Origin: Xylogone sp. PMI_703
Lineage: Eukaryota > Ascomycota > Leotiomycetes
Direction: 5' to 3'
Assembly (NCBI GenBank): GCA_021399445.1
Contig: JAJTUQ010000001.1
Span: 7,440,001-7,504,000, forward strand
DNA length: 64,000 nucleotides
Positions within the stretch are counted from its first letter, which is position 1. Each line of letters opens with the position of its first letter. Shown here piece by piece: positions 1 to 11,122 of the stretch. A model generated the notes under the pieces. It was given only the letters and a program-made list of their open reading frames with translations. It had not been told where the DNA came from and did no database searches. The position numbers were made by a program, and so were the translations under genes.

Positions 1-1725
1 TCTGGATCCGGATGCACCATGCAGACTTAGAACCCCTAAAATAGGAAAAAAGCGCCTTGGCTACAGCAAATAAAGTCATAGCAGTAGTTAATAGCTACTC
101 CCTACCCTATCTTACCTACCTTTGCTCTTCTTTTCTCAAGCCGGAACGGAAACTGTAAATTTTTTGGTTGCTTATGGCATCCCGTTATCTTGATCGATAA
201 GCAAGATTTTGTTGATGCCTTGGATTGGTTCCTAATTCCCCAGGTTTTTCACCAAGTTTCTCTCTTTTTCCCTTCTCGGAGGGCATTTTGGGATGCGAGG
301 GCTGGCATGAGCCTGTGGCCTGTGGCATGATGGGTACCGGTATGTGGGAACCAATTTGTCAGGCTTATCAGTCCGTTCTGGCTGGGAGTTATTTCTTCCA
401 TGTTGAGATAGATGTGTGTATGCCTGCAAGGATGCTTTCTTGAGCTGATGATTGTATGTCGAGGACGCTATATCCAGATCGAGGGATAGGAATGAGGAAA
501 GGTAGATCGGTAGATTGGAAAGAAGATGGGGTTTTCGTGTTTATATGGGTGAGAGATGGTGCTGAGGTGGATTGGTAATACAGGCCGTGGCCATTCCCTT
601 CCCTCCTGGTGTGCGGGTCGTCACGGCTTCCCGTGAGTTAATAACTCATCTGATAGACTTGGCTTCTTTGACCATAATAATTAGGGATGTTTTATGTACG
701 CTGAAGATTTCGAAGACCTGCATAACCATCTAGCAGCATCTACACTCGATCCCCAGAAAATACAGATCCCCAATCCAAGCCATCCAATGAGCAGACCCAG
801 CTCGCTCCAACTACCCCATATTCTGTCAAAAAGCTTGTTTTTCTACCCTTCCCCAGATGCAGATCCAGATGCAAATGCAGGATCCAGTTTCAACGTATGC
901 TTCCTTTGCAGCAAATCATCTAACCCGTACTGGCACCCCCAAGGGTACTTATACTCCGTGGGTGGACTTGTGACTGAGCTGCTTGTGGCTTAGACGCGAT
1001 GTCGTGATATGATGTGTAGTAGTGCGATTGCAAAAGCGTGCGTCCAGGGGAGGAGGGGGTGATGTCATGAGGGAGGGTTGTGAGGGGTTCGATGCAGGTC
1101 TTTTTCGTTCAGGAAAAAAATTGTTGATTGTATGGTTTACTGTTACGGTTACATATCTTATTGTTATTGTGCGCCTTTGGAAAAAGTGTCTTCCGAGGAT
1201 TGAGTATGAAAGTACAACGCGAGCATTGATGCTAGATGGAACGGTCCAGACGGGAAATGCATCTCGACACCGGATTGCAGGATGCTTCTTTTACCATTCT
1301 ATTGGACAGTGGCTTTTTTACTAATATTTTTACACGTTGGGAAAATGGCAACACTGTCGCAATGGGCAGAGGATTTGGTGAGACTGAGTCAGATGGAGGT
1401 GAAACGTGGAAGCACATTGATCATGCCGTCGCGCTCCACCAGAAACGCCTCAAGGAGCAATCATGAAGGACGCGAGATCGAGACAGCAGGAACCAACAAG
1501 TAAACAGGAGTAAAGTCTTGCATTGAATTAGAATTACCGCCCATCGCGCGCCGATTCCATCACACAACGCGTCGCCAATCCCCAAGCGCGAAGGTTACTT
1601 AAAGAAGTAGAAGCTAAGACGCAAATTGTAGTCGTATTGAAGAAGAATGAACCCTCTGCCTCCTATCAGAAGAGGCCCGGTTCATTCCTGGGGTATCGTA
1701 TCGTTTGGGATCATCAATTCGTCGT
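1..1725. other. No gene recognised; 3' flank of the CYSTM gene
   Basis: Open frames here are short (about 100 codons at most), and their translations lack family motifs and sensible splice sites. The stretch lies downstream of the small cysteine-rich gene that ends at 1726, so part may be its 3' UTR. A GGTTCGA heptamer near 1088 resembles a tRNA B box, but no cloverleaf can be folded around it. Confidence 0.5.
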
Positions 1726-2252
1726 CTAGCAGCAGCACTCGAGACACTCGAAGCAGGCGAGACCGGCACAGCTGTGGGGAGGAATCGTACGTCAGCCAAG
1801 ATGTCCCATGCGGTGAGCTTACGGTGCTGGAGGCCTGCAGCGGAGCTAACAAGCTTTCGCGGATGGAACCACCATCGGCACCACCTCATCATCCGTCCCA
1901 TCGTTCTATTCAGGGTAGCACGATGGAGAGAAAGATGGGATGGAATTTTGTAGAAGATCGAAAATGAAAAAGAAAAGAAAAAGAATCCAAACTCACATTC
2001 CGCAGCAGACGTCACCACCGTCACCACCACGCATGCTCACTGGCTCTGGGGTCATGTTCTCAACTGGGCGCTGTTGGGAGAGTCAGCCATCAAGGTAACC
2101 AAATAGAATAGAAGATATTGTCTCAGCACTTGGCAAGAGACAAGAGGCAAAGGAAAGGGCACACATACGGGTTGCTCAGAGCTGATGCGAGCAGCACTCT
2201 CAGGAGTGGGCATCTGCTGTTGCTGAGGCTGGGTGGTCTCTGGGGCAGGCAT
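1726..2252 (-). CDS. Small cysteine-rich CYSTM-type tail protein, 67 aa
   Basis: Three exons on the minus strand: 2169-2252, 1997-2070 and 1726-1771, with GTATGT/CAG and GTGAGT/CAG introns. The total is 204 nt, giving 67 residues. The N-terminus is rich in Pro, Gln and Thr; a Gly/Asp patch leads into a C-terminal tail with eight cysteines (motifs CCGIC, CFECLECCC). This is the architecture of the CYSTM family, tail-anchored stress-tolerance proteins of eukaryotes in which the Cys-rich end inserts in or decorates the membrane. Seen: the exon joins and the Cys tail. Inferred: membrane association and a stress role. The third exon encodes only 15 residues and would be missed by simple ORF scanning. 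It has no close neighbour. Confidence 0.75.
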
Positions 2253-4492
2253 GTTGAAAAAGAATGTAAAGCGAGAGCTTTGGAATTGGTGGAGAGTCTG
2301 TTGAGATGGAAGATTGGAAGATTACTGAGATAAGGACGGTTTAATGGAATGGAAGAGGAGTAAGATCAAGAGGGAGAGAAGGGCGACCCTTTTTATTTAC
2401 CCAGCCGGCAAGGTCAGCAGCCCCCGATCCCCCGATGGAGGAACGAACGAGGGAAGGAACCTTCTACGGTTCAGCAACCGCTACAGCGCAGTTGCAGCAC
2501 GGCAGGACAAGCAACAAAGCCCAGGATCCCCCTTCTGTATGGGGCGCAGTCTCCCTCCGCTGCTGCTCCCTCCACCACTGGCTGCCCGCCGTCCCAGCAT
2601 CCGGCCGCTGCACCGCCGCGTCATTGGCTCGCTGCCGGCGTCTCACTCACTCTCCCCAGCGAGGACGAGCAGGACGACGAAGCTTTCGCCAGCCTCAGCT
2701 AAGAAATCACCGGACCACAGGGCTTAGGGTTGGCTCAGCTGAACCCCATCTAAGAAACCCCAAGATACGTTAAAGGAACTACCACCGATTGTCAATGAGT
2801 TTGGCGTCGCTAAGGAATGGTCATGCATGGTTTGCTGCTCTCTGGCTGAGTCTGGCGAGTCTGCTCTCCACTCGGCTCCGCATCCCGAGTATTCGTATTG
2901 CCTCAGACTTCCAACTTCTTCTACACAAAAGCACCAAGCACACGGTGCCTTACGCGAGGCAGGCAGCAGAATAACACAATAATGTACAAAATACAGTACG
3001 GCAACTCTAAAAACAGGAACTCATCACCTTGCCACTGGCCCCAGAGTTCGTCATCACAAGCGCCAGACGGGCCTCTTTCTGGTTCTCCAACATTTTCCTG
3101 CACGAACCATTCCGCAGCGCCTGCCCATCGTTGCAACTGGCGGGTACCGTAACAGGACATCGCAGCGGTTGCAATCAGCAAAGCGATAAGCAACTTACAA
3201 TACCACAGTACACAGTAAGTTACTGTACGAGAAACCACGAACTACGTCCCCTGCTGACCACCCGACTGACGCTTTCCCTCTGAAGCCAAGACAAAAGCTT
3301 GGGTGGACCAGCGACCGGTACAGCGCCCTACGGGGTTAAGGGACCGGGCAAGCTTGGTTCCCTTTCCAGAGCTTGTCTCTCATCACGGGCCTCCCCTAAG
3401 ATTCTTCCCAGCTTGGCGATCTTATCTTCGGCGGTGAGGCGAATGCGACCGCATGAATTGCTCATTCTAGTAAGTGTTTATTTTTGTTACCATATTATTT
3501 GCTCTAGTGTACTGATGAATTCTTCTCAGGGACTCTCCCAAAAAAGACAAATCACTCGTCCAGCCTGTCTACACCAAAACTCGAGTTTAGCTGCATCTAG
3601 AAACCCCATTTAAGCTGCTTCACACTGCCTCTCGCCGCCGCCTCCCTGTGAGCTGTTCGGGCTAGTGCTTCGGCGCCGGTACTGCACTCCTACGTCAAGG
3701 GCGGAGAATAATACTTCTGCATTCTAGCTCTGCAGCATAGTTCGATTGATGCATTACTCACTGTGCGAGTGGAATACGGTACAGCTCTTCATCCGATAGA
3801 GATGGGAAATGGAGAGTTACGCTTGCGCAGTACGGGTTCGACATGCCTCAGCTTGCTAGACCCTTTTTCTTACTCATCTCATCTCATCCTCATTACTTAC
3901 TATGCAGTGCTATCGTACAGGATTACCCTCTTCTAAGGGTCCCCACGCCAACAGGTCTGCAGTCAATGTGCAGCAGCCGACCATGCCCTGTTGGCGCTGA
4001 TAAATTACCGTACGCGCTGTTCTTTCCGAGCTCAAGCTTTGCGGATGGGCCTCCAGCAAGCCTTTGAAACCGTTGATGTGCAGGGTCTGTTTCGCACCCG
4101 GTACGCTGATCCTCCATGCAAATGTTGCTGGGTCAATAATTACCTATCCATGTCTGCGCAATTCAACCCTATCCTGGAACTCCGCCTCTTTTGGGAGCGC
4201 GCGGCATTTTTTCTAGAGTGCGCCGCACATGCTTACAAGCTCGCGGATTTTGCTCGGAATAGAGTAAAATCGAGAATAAGCCCTTACCGTGGGTCCGTTC
4301 TGTTATTGATTAATGCAGTTGCTAGAAGCGTCACAGTGCATACGCAAAAGGCTACGCACAAAGATTCATAGTTGCTGTGGCTGAGTGCTGTGGCTTTCTT
4401 GCTCTAAAAAAAGCCCCTGCGGTAATTTTTTCTATTTCCTCTTCCGGTAATCGTATCAAACTAATTATTAACCTCTTAAGGCTCTACCTAAT
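2253..4492. other. Promoter side of the CYSTM gene and 3' side of RPA49; no firm gene
   Basis: About 2.2 kb without a recognisable gene. The part next to 2253 is presumably promoter and 5' UTR of the CYSTM gene. The part before 4493 is the 3' flank of RPA49. The only protein-like item is a 45-codon minus-strand frame at 3328-3465, listed separately. Confidence 0.4.
3328..3465 (-). CDS. Possible 45-aa peptide or exon, unrecognised
   Basis: A minus-strand ATG at 3465 opens 45 codons ending in TAG at 3328. The composition is protein-like, with many charged residues and a helical pattern (RLTAEDKIAKLG..., EARDERQALE), unlike the surrounding frames. It could be a small protein, or the last exon of a longer gene, since ACTTACTAG just upstream of the ATG resembles a 3' splice site. 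I found no convincing upstream exon and do not recognise a family. Treat as tentative. Confidence 0.2.
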   Translation of the reverse strand: MSNSCGRIRLTAEDKIAKLGRILGEARDERQALEREPSLPGPLTP

Positions 4493-5947
4493 CTACCTCC
4501 TACGCGCAAAGTTGATTTCTGGGAACTTCAAGGGCACCTTCAACTTTGCAAACTTATGCTGTGCAGCTGCAGGTTTCTCCAGTCCCCAAGCCACTCTCTT
4601 GGACTCTGGCATATTCGTAATCGTTGCCCCAACTTCCTTAAAGTACTGCGTCATCGGCTTCATCTCCAGCTTCAACTCATCCTTGAACATGTACACGTCG
4701 GTCTCGAAGTTGTCGAGTACCAGTGCCAGTGCACACGCGTGCGTGATTAAGAGATCTGCCTGGAACCGACTCATGCGTGATCCATCGGAGAACTTTCGTC
4801 GAATGTTCTCCACAACCGCCTCTGGGACGTCACCGAGAGCCTGCTTTAGATCCGGCTTCTTGGGGACCAGTCTCTCTGATCTCGTGGGTTTCGAGCTCGT
4901 GTAGAAGCTCAACATGCAGTGTAAATATCGCAGCGCTCTGAGTCTCCGTATATCTTGCGCCAGGGGCACTATTCGCTCCGCAATGAACTTGGAGTTAACT
5001 GTCACTGCCTTCTTATTCTTGACAGCAGTTTGCCATTCTAGCACAGGGACCAGTTTCAAGATGTCTTCGCCAATCAAGCTGTCTAATGTGTAGACATCCT
5101 TGGCATCTTGGGCATCCATATTCGCAGCAGGACGAGGTTTCGCCGCATCTGCCTCGCGAGCCAATTCTTCCTTCGTAGCCATCTGTGTCGTAGCCTCCGC
5201 CATGGATGCCATGATTGCAGATGCTGTAGAATCCAATTTCGCAGCCTGTCCTTCCGCCCTCCTGGCAGCTTTGCCTGGGGCAATAGCATTCTCCGTAACT
5301 GAGGCAATGGCCTTCTTTGCCTTCTTCGTACCAAAAGTCTGACCCAGATCGTTGCGCATGTCTCGCAAATTCTGTATAACCTCACGTTAGAAACCCCTCC
5401 ACAAAACAATAGCAATTGAGATGGGAATAACATACCCTAGCTCCATCTTCCTCCGGAGCAGCTGCCTGCGACCTCACTATCCCCCGGACCGCCATCTTCC
5501 TCGCCTCCATGAGCTCCAGCTCGCCGGTCTCGGGATTGTAAACGCCCACATAATGCTTCAGGTACGAGTCGGTCTGGGACGCTTGTTCCTCGCGCGCGAC
5601 GTAATCAATCTTGAGGTGTGTATTCGAGTGAAGAAGGAGCTCGGAGTTGGCAATGTTGCTACTTCGTCCGGACTTTAAGGGTTTGGAATAGGGAGTGAAA
5701 GATATGGAATTCGGGGCTGCTAAACCGGACATTGATGCTAGTGTGTTTGTTAGACTCCTCCAATTCTTCTTTCTTTCACAATTTTGAATCAAAATAAGAC
5801 AAGACAAGACATACCTACAACGGGAGCCAAGCTCTCCGTGTTATGATACTTGATCTTGATCGTCCTGTCACCCTCGACAGCGAGCTTCTTGCTGGGCTTG
5901 GAGGACCCATCGGTGTATCTCTTTCTCTTCTTGACTTCTTCTGGCAT
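4493..5947 (-). CDS. RPA49: DNA-directed RNA polymerase I subunit A49
   Basis: Three exons: 5815-5947, 5436-5737 and 4493-5371 (introns GTATGT/CTAG and GTATGT/ACAG), 437 residues against about 415 in yeast. The product is the A49 half of the A49/A34.5 subcomplex of RNA polymerase I, which acts in the nucleolus in rDNA initiation and elongation. The basic start (KKRKRYTDG) leads into the dimerisation domain (roughly residues 25-150), then an Ala/Lys-rich linker and the tandem winged-helix C-terminal domain (roughly 210-437, with RYLHCML and a basic end). The start is the first ATG of exon 1, and no upstream in-frame alternative is needed. It shares an intergenic region with eL41, which is transcribed in the same direction. 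Confidence 0.92.
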
Positions 5948-6772
5948 CGTGCATGCAAAATAGTGTTATGATTTTAGGTGTAGAGCGGAGGGGAATTGAA
6001 GGGCTGGGGAATCGTTTGTCTTTTGTTACGTTCGGGATAAATTTCCCAAAAGTTTTCTGCCCTGGATTTCCGTGAGGGCGGTGAGATGGATTGGGCGTCG
6101 CACAACACCATGGGCGCTCAGCTCCCCCTCACTTCCATGTGTATTACGACAGTCTCACCTGACTTCTTGATTTGCTTTGATTTTGTGAAATTAAATTGAC
6201 AGGGCTGGTAGAATTGTTGTAGCGGCTGTGAAGTTCTTTAAATGGAACCTTGGAACATAATGCGCTCTGTACAGAGTGTGAAGCACATGCTATAATCAAC
6301 GATCATACAAGGCTGTGATCATGAACCCAATAATTAAGCATTGGATTTTCACACACACGCACACATATCATATTAGACAAATGTTACGGAAGCAAAACTT
6401 CTTTTTTTAATTCAGCTTGAAGTAAAATGGTAGCAAAAAGTATCCACGGCAACTCTCCTTCCCATCACTTCATTTTTCAAATAATCTCAATTGACATGGC
6501 GACAGTAATAAGCTTGACCGGTCCTACTTCCTCCCCAATCCATCCCCACCAAAAGCCAATGCCTGCACGTCATCAGACTGGTTCTATCCTAGAACACCCA
6601 CACCCGTGTCTGCGGAACTGAATGGTACAGTGGTCCCAAACTTGTCCCTAGGATGTGGAATGCTGAAATAGGCGTAGACGTTGATGCGAGAGATGGTGCA
6701 GGCCTGGAGGTTATGTTGTCATGGCTTCGTGATTCAGAAGGTAAGAGGAACCGAGATCGTCATGTTGTGAGT
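5948..6772 (-). promoter_or_regulatory. RPA49 promoter region and eL41 3' flank
   Basis: This stretch of 825 bases lies between the eL41 stop (6773) and the RPA49 start (5947), both on the minus strand. It should hold the RPA49 promoter and 5' UTR and the eL41 3' UTR. A CA-repeat-like stretch sits at about 6352-6367. No gene or RNA is visible. Confidence 0.45.
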
Positions 6773-6910
6773 TTATTTGCTGTTAGGAATATGTCAGTGA
6801 GGAGGTCCCAAGGCTGAATGACGATGAGGATCAACTTACGATCGGGCTCGGGTCTTTCTGCGCTTTCGCTTGAGTCTCCTGACTCTCTTCTTACGCCACT
6901 TCGCTCTCAT
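6773..6910 (-). CDS. RPL41: 60S ribosomal protein eL41 (L41), 25 aa
   Basis: ATG at 6910; exon 1 is 6840-6910 and the last seven coding bases are 6773-6779, split by a 60-nt intron (GTAAGT...CAG, 6780-6839). The 25-residue product starts MRAKWRKKR and is almost entirely Arg and Lys, exactly the length and composition of eL41. This is the smallest ribosomal protein, at the 60S/40S bridge. A second intron in the 5' UTR (6926-7116, donor GTAAGT, acceptor TTTTAG) is well supported by sequence. The intron placed two codons before the stop means the full product is visible only after splicing. The gene is far below usual ORF cut-offs. Confidence 0.93.
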
Positions 6911-6925
6911 TGTCGATAACTTGAG

Positions 6926-7116
6926 CTAAAAGAGGGGGTTCGAGTTAGCATAAGCTTCAATTCAACCTGAGCTTTCAGCTCCAGCAGGATTGTGTGGCCA
7001 GTGGATCATCTCCTGCGTAATTGATCCTGCAGGATAGACAAATCCAAGATACTGAGCACAATTGGAAAGACTGTACTAGATCCTAAAGGTATGACATAGT
7101 GAGGGGTAGCACTTAC
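6926..7116 (-). promoter_or_regulatory. 5' UTR intron and leader of eL41
   Basis: Upstream of the eL41 ATG a GTAAGT donor (G at 7116) and a pyrimidine-rich TTTTAG acceptor (6926-6931) define a 191-nt leader intron, leaving a 15-nt UTR piece before the ATG. Leader introns are common in highly expressed fungal ribosomal protein genes. I looked for C/D snoRNA boxes inside and saw no good candidate. Confidence 0.6.
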
Positions 7117-7760
7117 TCGTCGACGATGTTGAGTTGGAGTGATGTGAGGAGGGGAAAGTCAGCTCGTGAGGAATCGCAATACAATATGTATTCCGTTAGC
7201 GTGGACATAGGGTTGCCGCCCTGCCGCTTAACCTGAGGCACGCCACAATGATGTAAAGTTATTGCAAACCCCACAAGGGCAAGCTATGTTTTCAGCCTTT
7301 CAGCCTTGCAGCCTTGCAACTCTAATTGAACTTCGAATTTGGATGGCCTCGTCAAATCTGGTGGTTATCCATAGGTATATGGATATGCTTGAAATCAGAT
7401 ATATACTAGGACGGGGAATTGCTACAGGAGAATGTACAAACTAGCTATTTGAACCAGATCCTATCTTAAACTTTCGAAGTCTCAGGAAAGCAAGAGTTAG
7501 CTCTCTTATGTCCAAAGCCTAGCTGCGAGCTCTATTCTTATGTTTCTAATGAAACATGCTTCTCGTTCTGTCTCAATCAACTCATGTACCACTAGAACTC
7601 CTGTTTTCTTTGTATTATCCAGATCAATGTCTCGCCGTCATGGTCTTTGTTGCAATCTCTACTTATATACCAACCTTTGCATTCTCAGTATAGATCAAAC
7701 TAATAGGACAACTTGTTATATCAAATCAACCACCATAATAATTGAGGAGCTATAACGGAG
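7117..7760. promoter_or_regulatory. Divergent promoter between eL41 and the Zn2Cys6-like gene
   Basis: About 640 bases between the leader of eL41 (-) and the start of the small zinc-cluster-like gene (+). Short frames here are not protein-like. It presumably carries both promoters. Confidence 0.4.
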
Positions 7761-8402
7761 ATGGGGGAGGAGCACGCTCGCATAACAGATGTATCTCAAC
7801 GAGAGGATGCTGGTCGTAGTAAAAAAAAGTGAATGTGCCATGCAACCTGCTGATGTTAACTAGATAAACAATATCTGGAAGCCTACAGGATGGAGCTCGA
7901 GGTAAGGCGATCGTAGCGGTGTCTACAATGCTCTTTAAGTGGACTACCGTGCTCTGGAGAGAACGATGTCTTTACGCAGTATTGTTCGCGGTGTATCAAG
8001 ACCAGAGGGAAATTCTGTATTGAAAGAAGTTGCATTGCTCCAAATGGTTATAGAAACAGAAGACTATCTGATGAGCAGACCTCGTGTGCTATTGACGAGA
8101 CGGAAGAAGAGGTGCACAGCAGAGTAAGGGAGCTTATTGACAACCACAGGGAGACGACCATCAATAAAATCTACATGTTACCTGCTCAGCCGCCACATAT
8201 AAGAAGACAACTGAAACCGCTAACTCAAAGAATCACGGACGAATATGTGAGCGAATATTTGAGTAAGCAACCACGTTGGTTCGATGGGGAGGACATTAAG
8301 CCGTGGATAGCAAATGACCTAGGATGGGTAACACTTTCCCCCACGGAAGCCAAGTTATTCGAACTGAAGGAACTTGGACGGAAACAAGGTTTGTCCGGCT
8401 AA
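7761..8402 (+). CDS. Small protein with Zn2Cys6-like cysteine cluster, 171 aa
   Basis: Model: exon 1 7761-7790, intron GTATCT...TCGTAG, exon 2 7917-8402. Exon 2 is open from a splice acceptor to TAA and begins with a cysteine pattern C-x2-C-x6-C-x10-C-x2-C-x7-C (residues about 12-45: CLQCSLSGLPC ... YCSRCIKTRGKFC). The spacing matches fungal binuclear zinc clusters. The rest (residues about 60-171) is charged and helical (DETEEEVHSRVRELIDN, DGEDIKPWIANDLGWV) with no family I recognise. There is no separate activation region, so a role as transcription factor is not shown. Exon 2 is supported by length and motif. The 10-codon first exon and its unusual GTATCT donor are less certain. It converges on RAI1 with about 110 bases between stops. 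Confidence 0.5.
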
Positions 8403-8515
8403 TAATACATTCCCTGCCCCCACGCCGATGCCAACTCCAGAACGGCCAGATTAATTCTGCTTTGAAAAACAGGTGCCAAAATACGCCGCAGATGAAGTTT
8501 ATGCTGAGCACGTGT

Positions 8516-10247
8516 TTAGCCTGTGAGAGGCTCTTCCTCATCCAACGAGAGCTTTATTCGCCAATTAATGAACTCATCAGAGAGGATATCACCATGACCA
8601 GTCTCTTCAATAAGCTGGACTTCGATTACTGGCGATGCTTCCCTTCTTCGAATCCTCCACACGCCATCTCCTTTAATGGTCTCTTTAAGAACTATCGGAC
8701 GTCAGATTAATTGCGGTATCAAGCCATCGAGACACTTACAATCTAAGAATGACGCGGCAAAATTAATACACATATTTCCATCCCATGTTCCTTTACCCCT
8801 CTTTTTCACGGTGCTGGGTATCGTGGCGGTTTCCATCTCTTCAATTCTTTGCAAAATGCCATTTTGACTGCGGAACCCAACAATAATCTTGGGTACGCCA
8901 AGTAGAAACGACTGTATCCAGAACTTCATGAGCTTCCGCTCGAATGTAATCATATCTCTATCGTCTCTGATTTCTGCACTTGTCTTTAATTCAATCCAAT
9001 TTATATGGGTATCATCCGAGGGTTTTTCATCCCATACTAGAATAAGATCAACATACCAATACACATATGCCATATTTCAGTACAGACTTACCTCCGTCGA
9101 CCTCACCACCAATAATAATCGACGTATTTCCAATTCCTGTACGTACGACAGAGCAGTACTGTGCATGATTGTCCACGATCTCATTTTCACGACCCTCGAT
9201 ATAATCACGAGTCGTTTCACCCCAGGTTGCTGGAAGTAAGCATAATGTCTCGAACTTATAACCTATGACAGTTAACTAACGAAGGACAACAATAATGATG
9301 AAATACTGACCCCAATAACTCATCATATCCTGCGATGGTCTTCCTCGCCGCGGTACTTGCTGGGATTGGCGTGCTTGCGATTGAAGTTTATAGCTGTGGT
9401 TTTCTTCGATAAAGCTGGAGATCTTAGTTTGAGAAGTTAAAGAACATACTTCAGATCATACATGGTACCCTTAATATCATCAGCATATGGGAAATTTCGA
9501 GATGGCAAAGGCTATCCCACTTGATATAGAGTGGCATTCATCTCAAACCTTAGGGATTAAGTCAGCACCTGAATAGCTCCAAGGGAAGGAGACTTACCCA
9601 TCCCTATCACTAAATATAGATGCCATTATCTACATTCTTAATCAGAGTTCTTGAAGAAGGGGCTGAATATTGTGAACCTTACTTTAGTCATCATGCCGCG
9701 CCAGGTAATGATGTCCGCATCTGCTTTCTTCCCGGTAGCCTGCTCATGAGCAATGACAGTTTTCAGCAAGCTGTCAAGGTGATCATCTGCTGTGTCATCA
9801 AGCTTCCTGAATGTTTCAAACCCCTTGGAAAGATCAGCTCCGAGGTCTGGAGGATAATAATACTTAATCCCGGAATCATCTAATCGAAACTCATGGTTTT
9901 TATCGTAAGAAAAACAAGCTATCTCCTGGGACATATCATGTTAACAATTGCTGAGCTGGTTCTATCCAGTCATATGGGCATATTGAAGGACAAGCCCCCT
10001 GAGTAAGAAACGCAGCTAGATAATAATCTAGCCATAGAAGCTTCAAACAAGCATATAATTCATAAAAAGCAAGAAATTTGAAGTGGCTTTAGTCAGGGGA
10101 ACATAATCAAATGGATACATAAGATGTTCTAAGAATGCGACCACTAGAACGGTAAGAAACAGTATCATAGCATACCTTTGGACGCCGGATTGCAGCGCTG
10201 GCGCCCACAAAGCGACCAATCGGCTGAATCTCAAATACTCTGCTCAT
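8516..10247 (-). CDS. RAI1: Decapping nuclease RAI1 (DXO family)
   Basis: Nine exons: 10176-10247, 9683-9925, 9598-9629, 9521-9548, 9450-9469, 9311-9414, 9092-9262, 8740-9036 and 8516-8691, totalling 380 residues (yeast Rai1 is 387). RAI1 removes defective or NAD caps and partners the 5'-3' exonuclease Rat1/Xrn2 in the nucleus, aiding rRNA processing and transcription termination. Visible family motifs are WRGMMTK, the catalytic metal-binding GEVD (about residue 222) and ELK (IELKTS), and the C-terminal GHGDILSDEFINWRIKLSL. Two exons are only 20 and 28 nt, and phases agree at every junction. The start MSRVFEIQP is typical. One donor is GTGGGA and one GTCAGT; the rest are near consensus. Confidence 0.93.
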
Positions 10248-10458
10248 ATTGAACGTATTTTCCCCGCATAAATGTTAGGACATGTTAAATATTCAAAGTC
10301 TAGATTGCCTAACAAAACTAGGTTTGGGTGAAGCTACAAATTGCCCGCCATCACCTCAAGACAAACAAGAAGCGAGCCTCGCGTCGAAGCCTTGCGCCGT
10401 CCCGCGACAAAACATACCACCGCGGCAACCTGTATATACAGCTCCTTCCTCTGACACA

Positions 10459-11009
10459 ATGCCCGAGAGACGGCAGCTGGGGCCTTCGTCAACAAGTTCT
10501 CGGAGCACTACAGGTGTGCGCCGCAATCTATTCCATCACCACCTGGGTCGCCGTCCAACCACTGCTTCCACCTCTACATCCGCAGAAACGCTTCGGCTGG
10601 ATATAGATACGGAAGTCGGAACTTCAGATATCGTGATCAGAGACAAGAATGGGGATTTTGACATTGGGGACCCGTCGATGCCGTATCTAGACGATGAAGA
10701 GGGAGGAGAAGGCGATCGCAGGGAAGATGAAAGTATGTACCTTCCGACCAATTTGGAATCAAGAATTTGGGCTAAATTTCTCATTTAGAAGAACGACAGA
10801 GGTTATCGGATGCAGTTAAGCATCACCGAGACAGAAATCGCGCTCCTAGTGAACCCGCTGGTAAGGCAATTCCATCATCAAAACCATGTTGATACTGACG
10901 CTTGCTAGAACTGTTAGAGGCAGTGAAAGCTAGTTTGCGAGCAAAAGTAGCAGCCCTCTCGGAGGATAATTGGATGTATGAGAAAGAGGAAGAACCTGTC
11001 GTTCGATAA
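10459..11009 (+). CDS. Conserved small fungal protein of unknown function, 148 aa
   Basis: Exons 10459-10732, 10789-10860 and 10909-11009 (GTATGT/TTTAG, GTAAGG/CTAG), 148 residues. The N-terminus is Ser/Thr/Arg-rich, the middle is acidic with DEEGGEGDRREDE, and the C-terminus forms a helical tail (LLEAVKASLRAKVAALSEDNWMYE) typical of a small protein widespread in filamentous ascomycetes whose function I do not know. An in-frame ATG at 10282 would add 59 residues of low-quality sequence; I prefer 10459 because protein-like composition begins there. It is divergent from RAI1 (210 bases) and convergent on GET4 (about 110 bases). Confidence 0.7.
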
Positions 11010-11122
11010 CGTGTTCATGAAGTTAATTTTGGAGGTTCATATTTGTCGGTGTTAGAGATACCCCCGTTTTTATATCACTAGAGGCAGAAGTATAGGCTAA
11101 TTCACGTCTTTCTATTTCACAA

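Noticed and set aside
1085..1100. GGTTCGA plus following T run, tRNA-like
   Set aside because: No acceptor, D or anticodon arm can be formed upstream; the B box does not match beyond the heptamer.
4377..4904. 175-codon plus-strand frame
   Set aside because: Antisense shadow of the RPA49 C-terminal exon, with no family resemblance.
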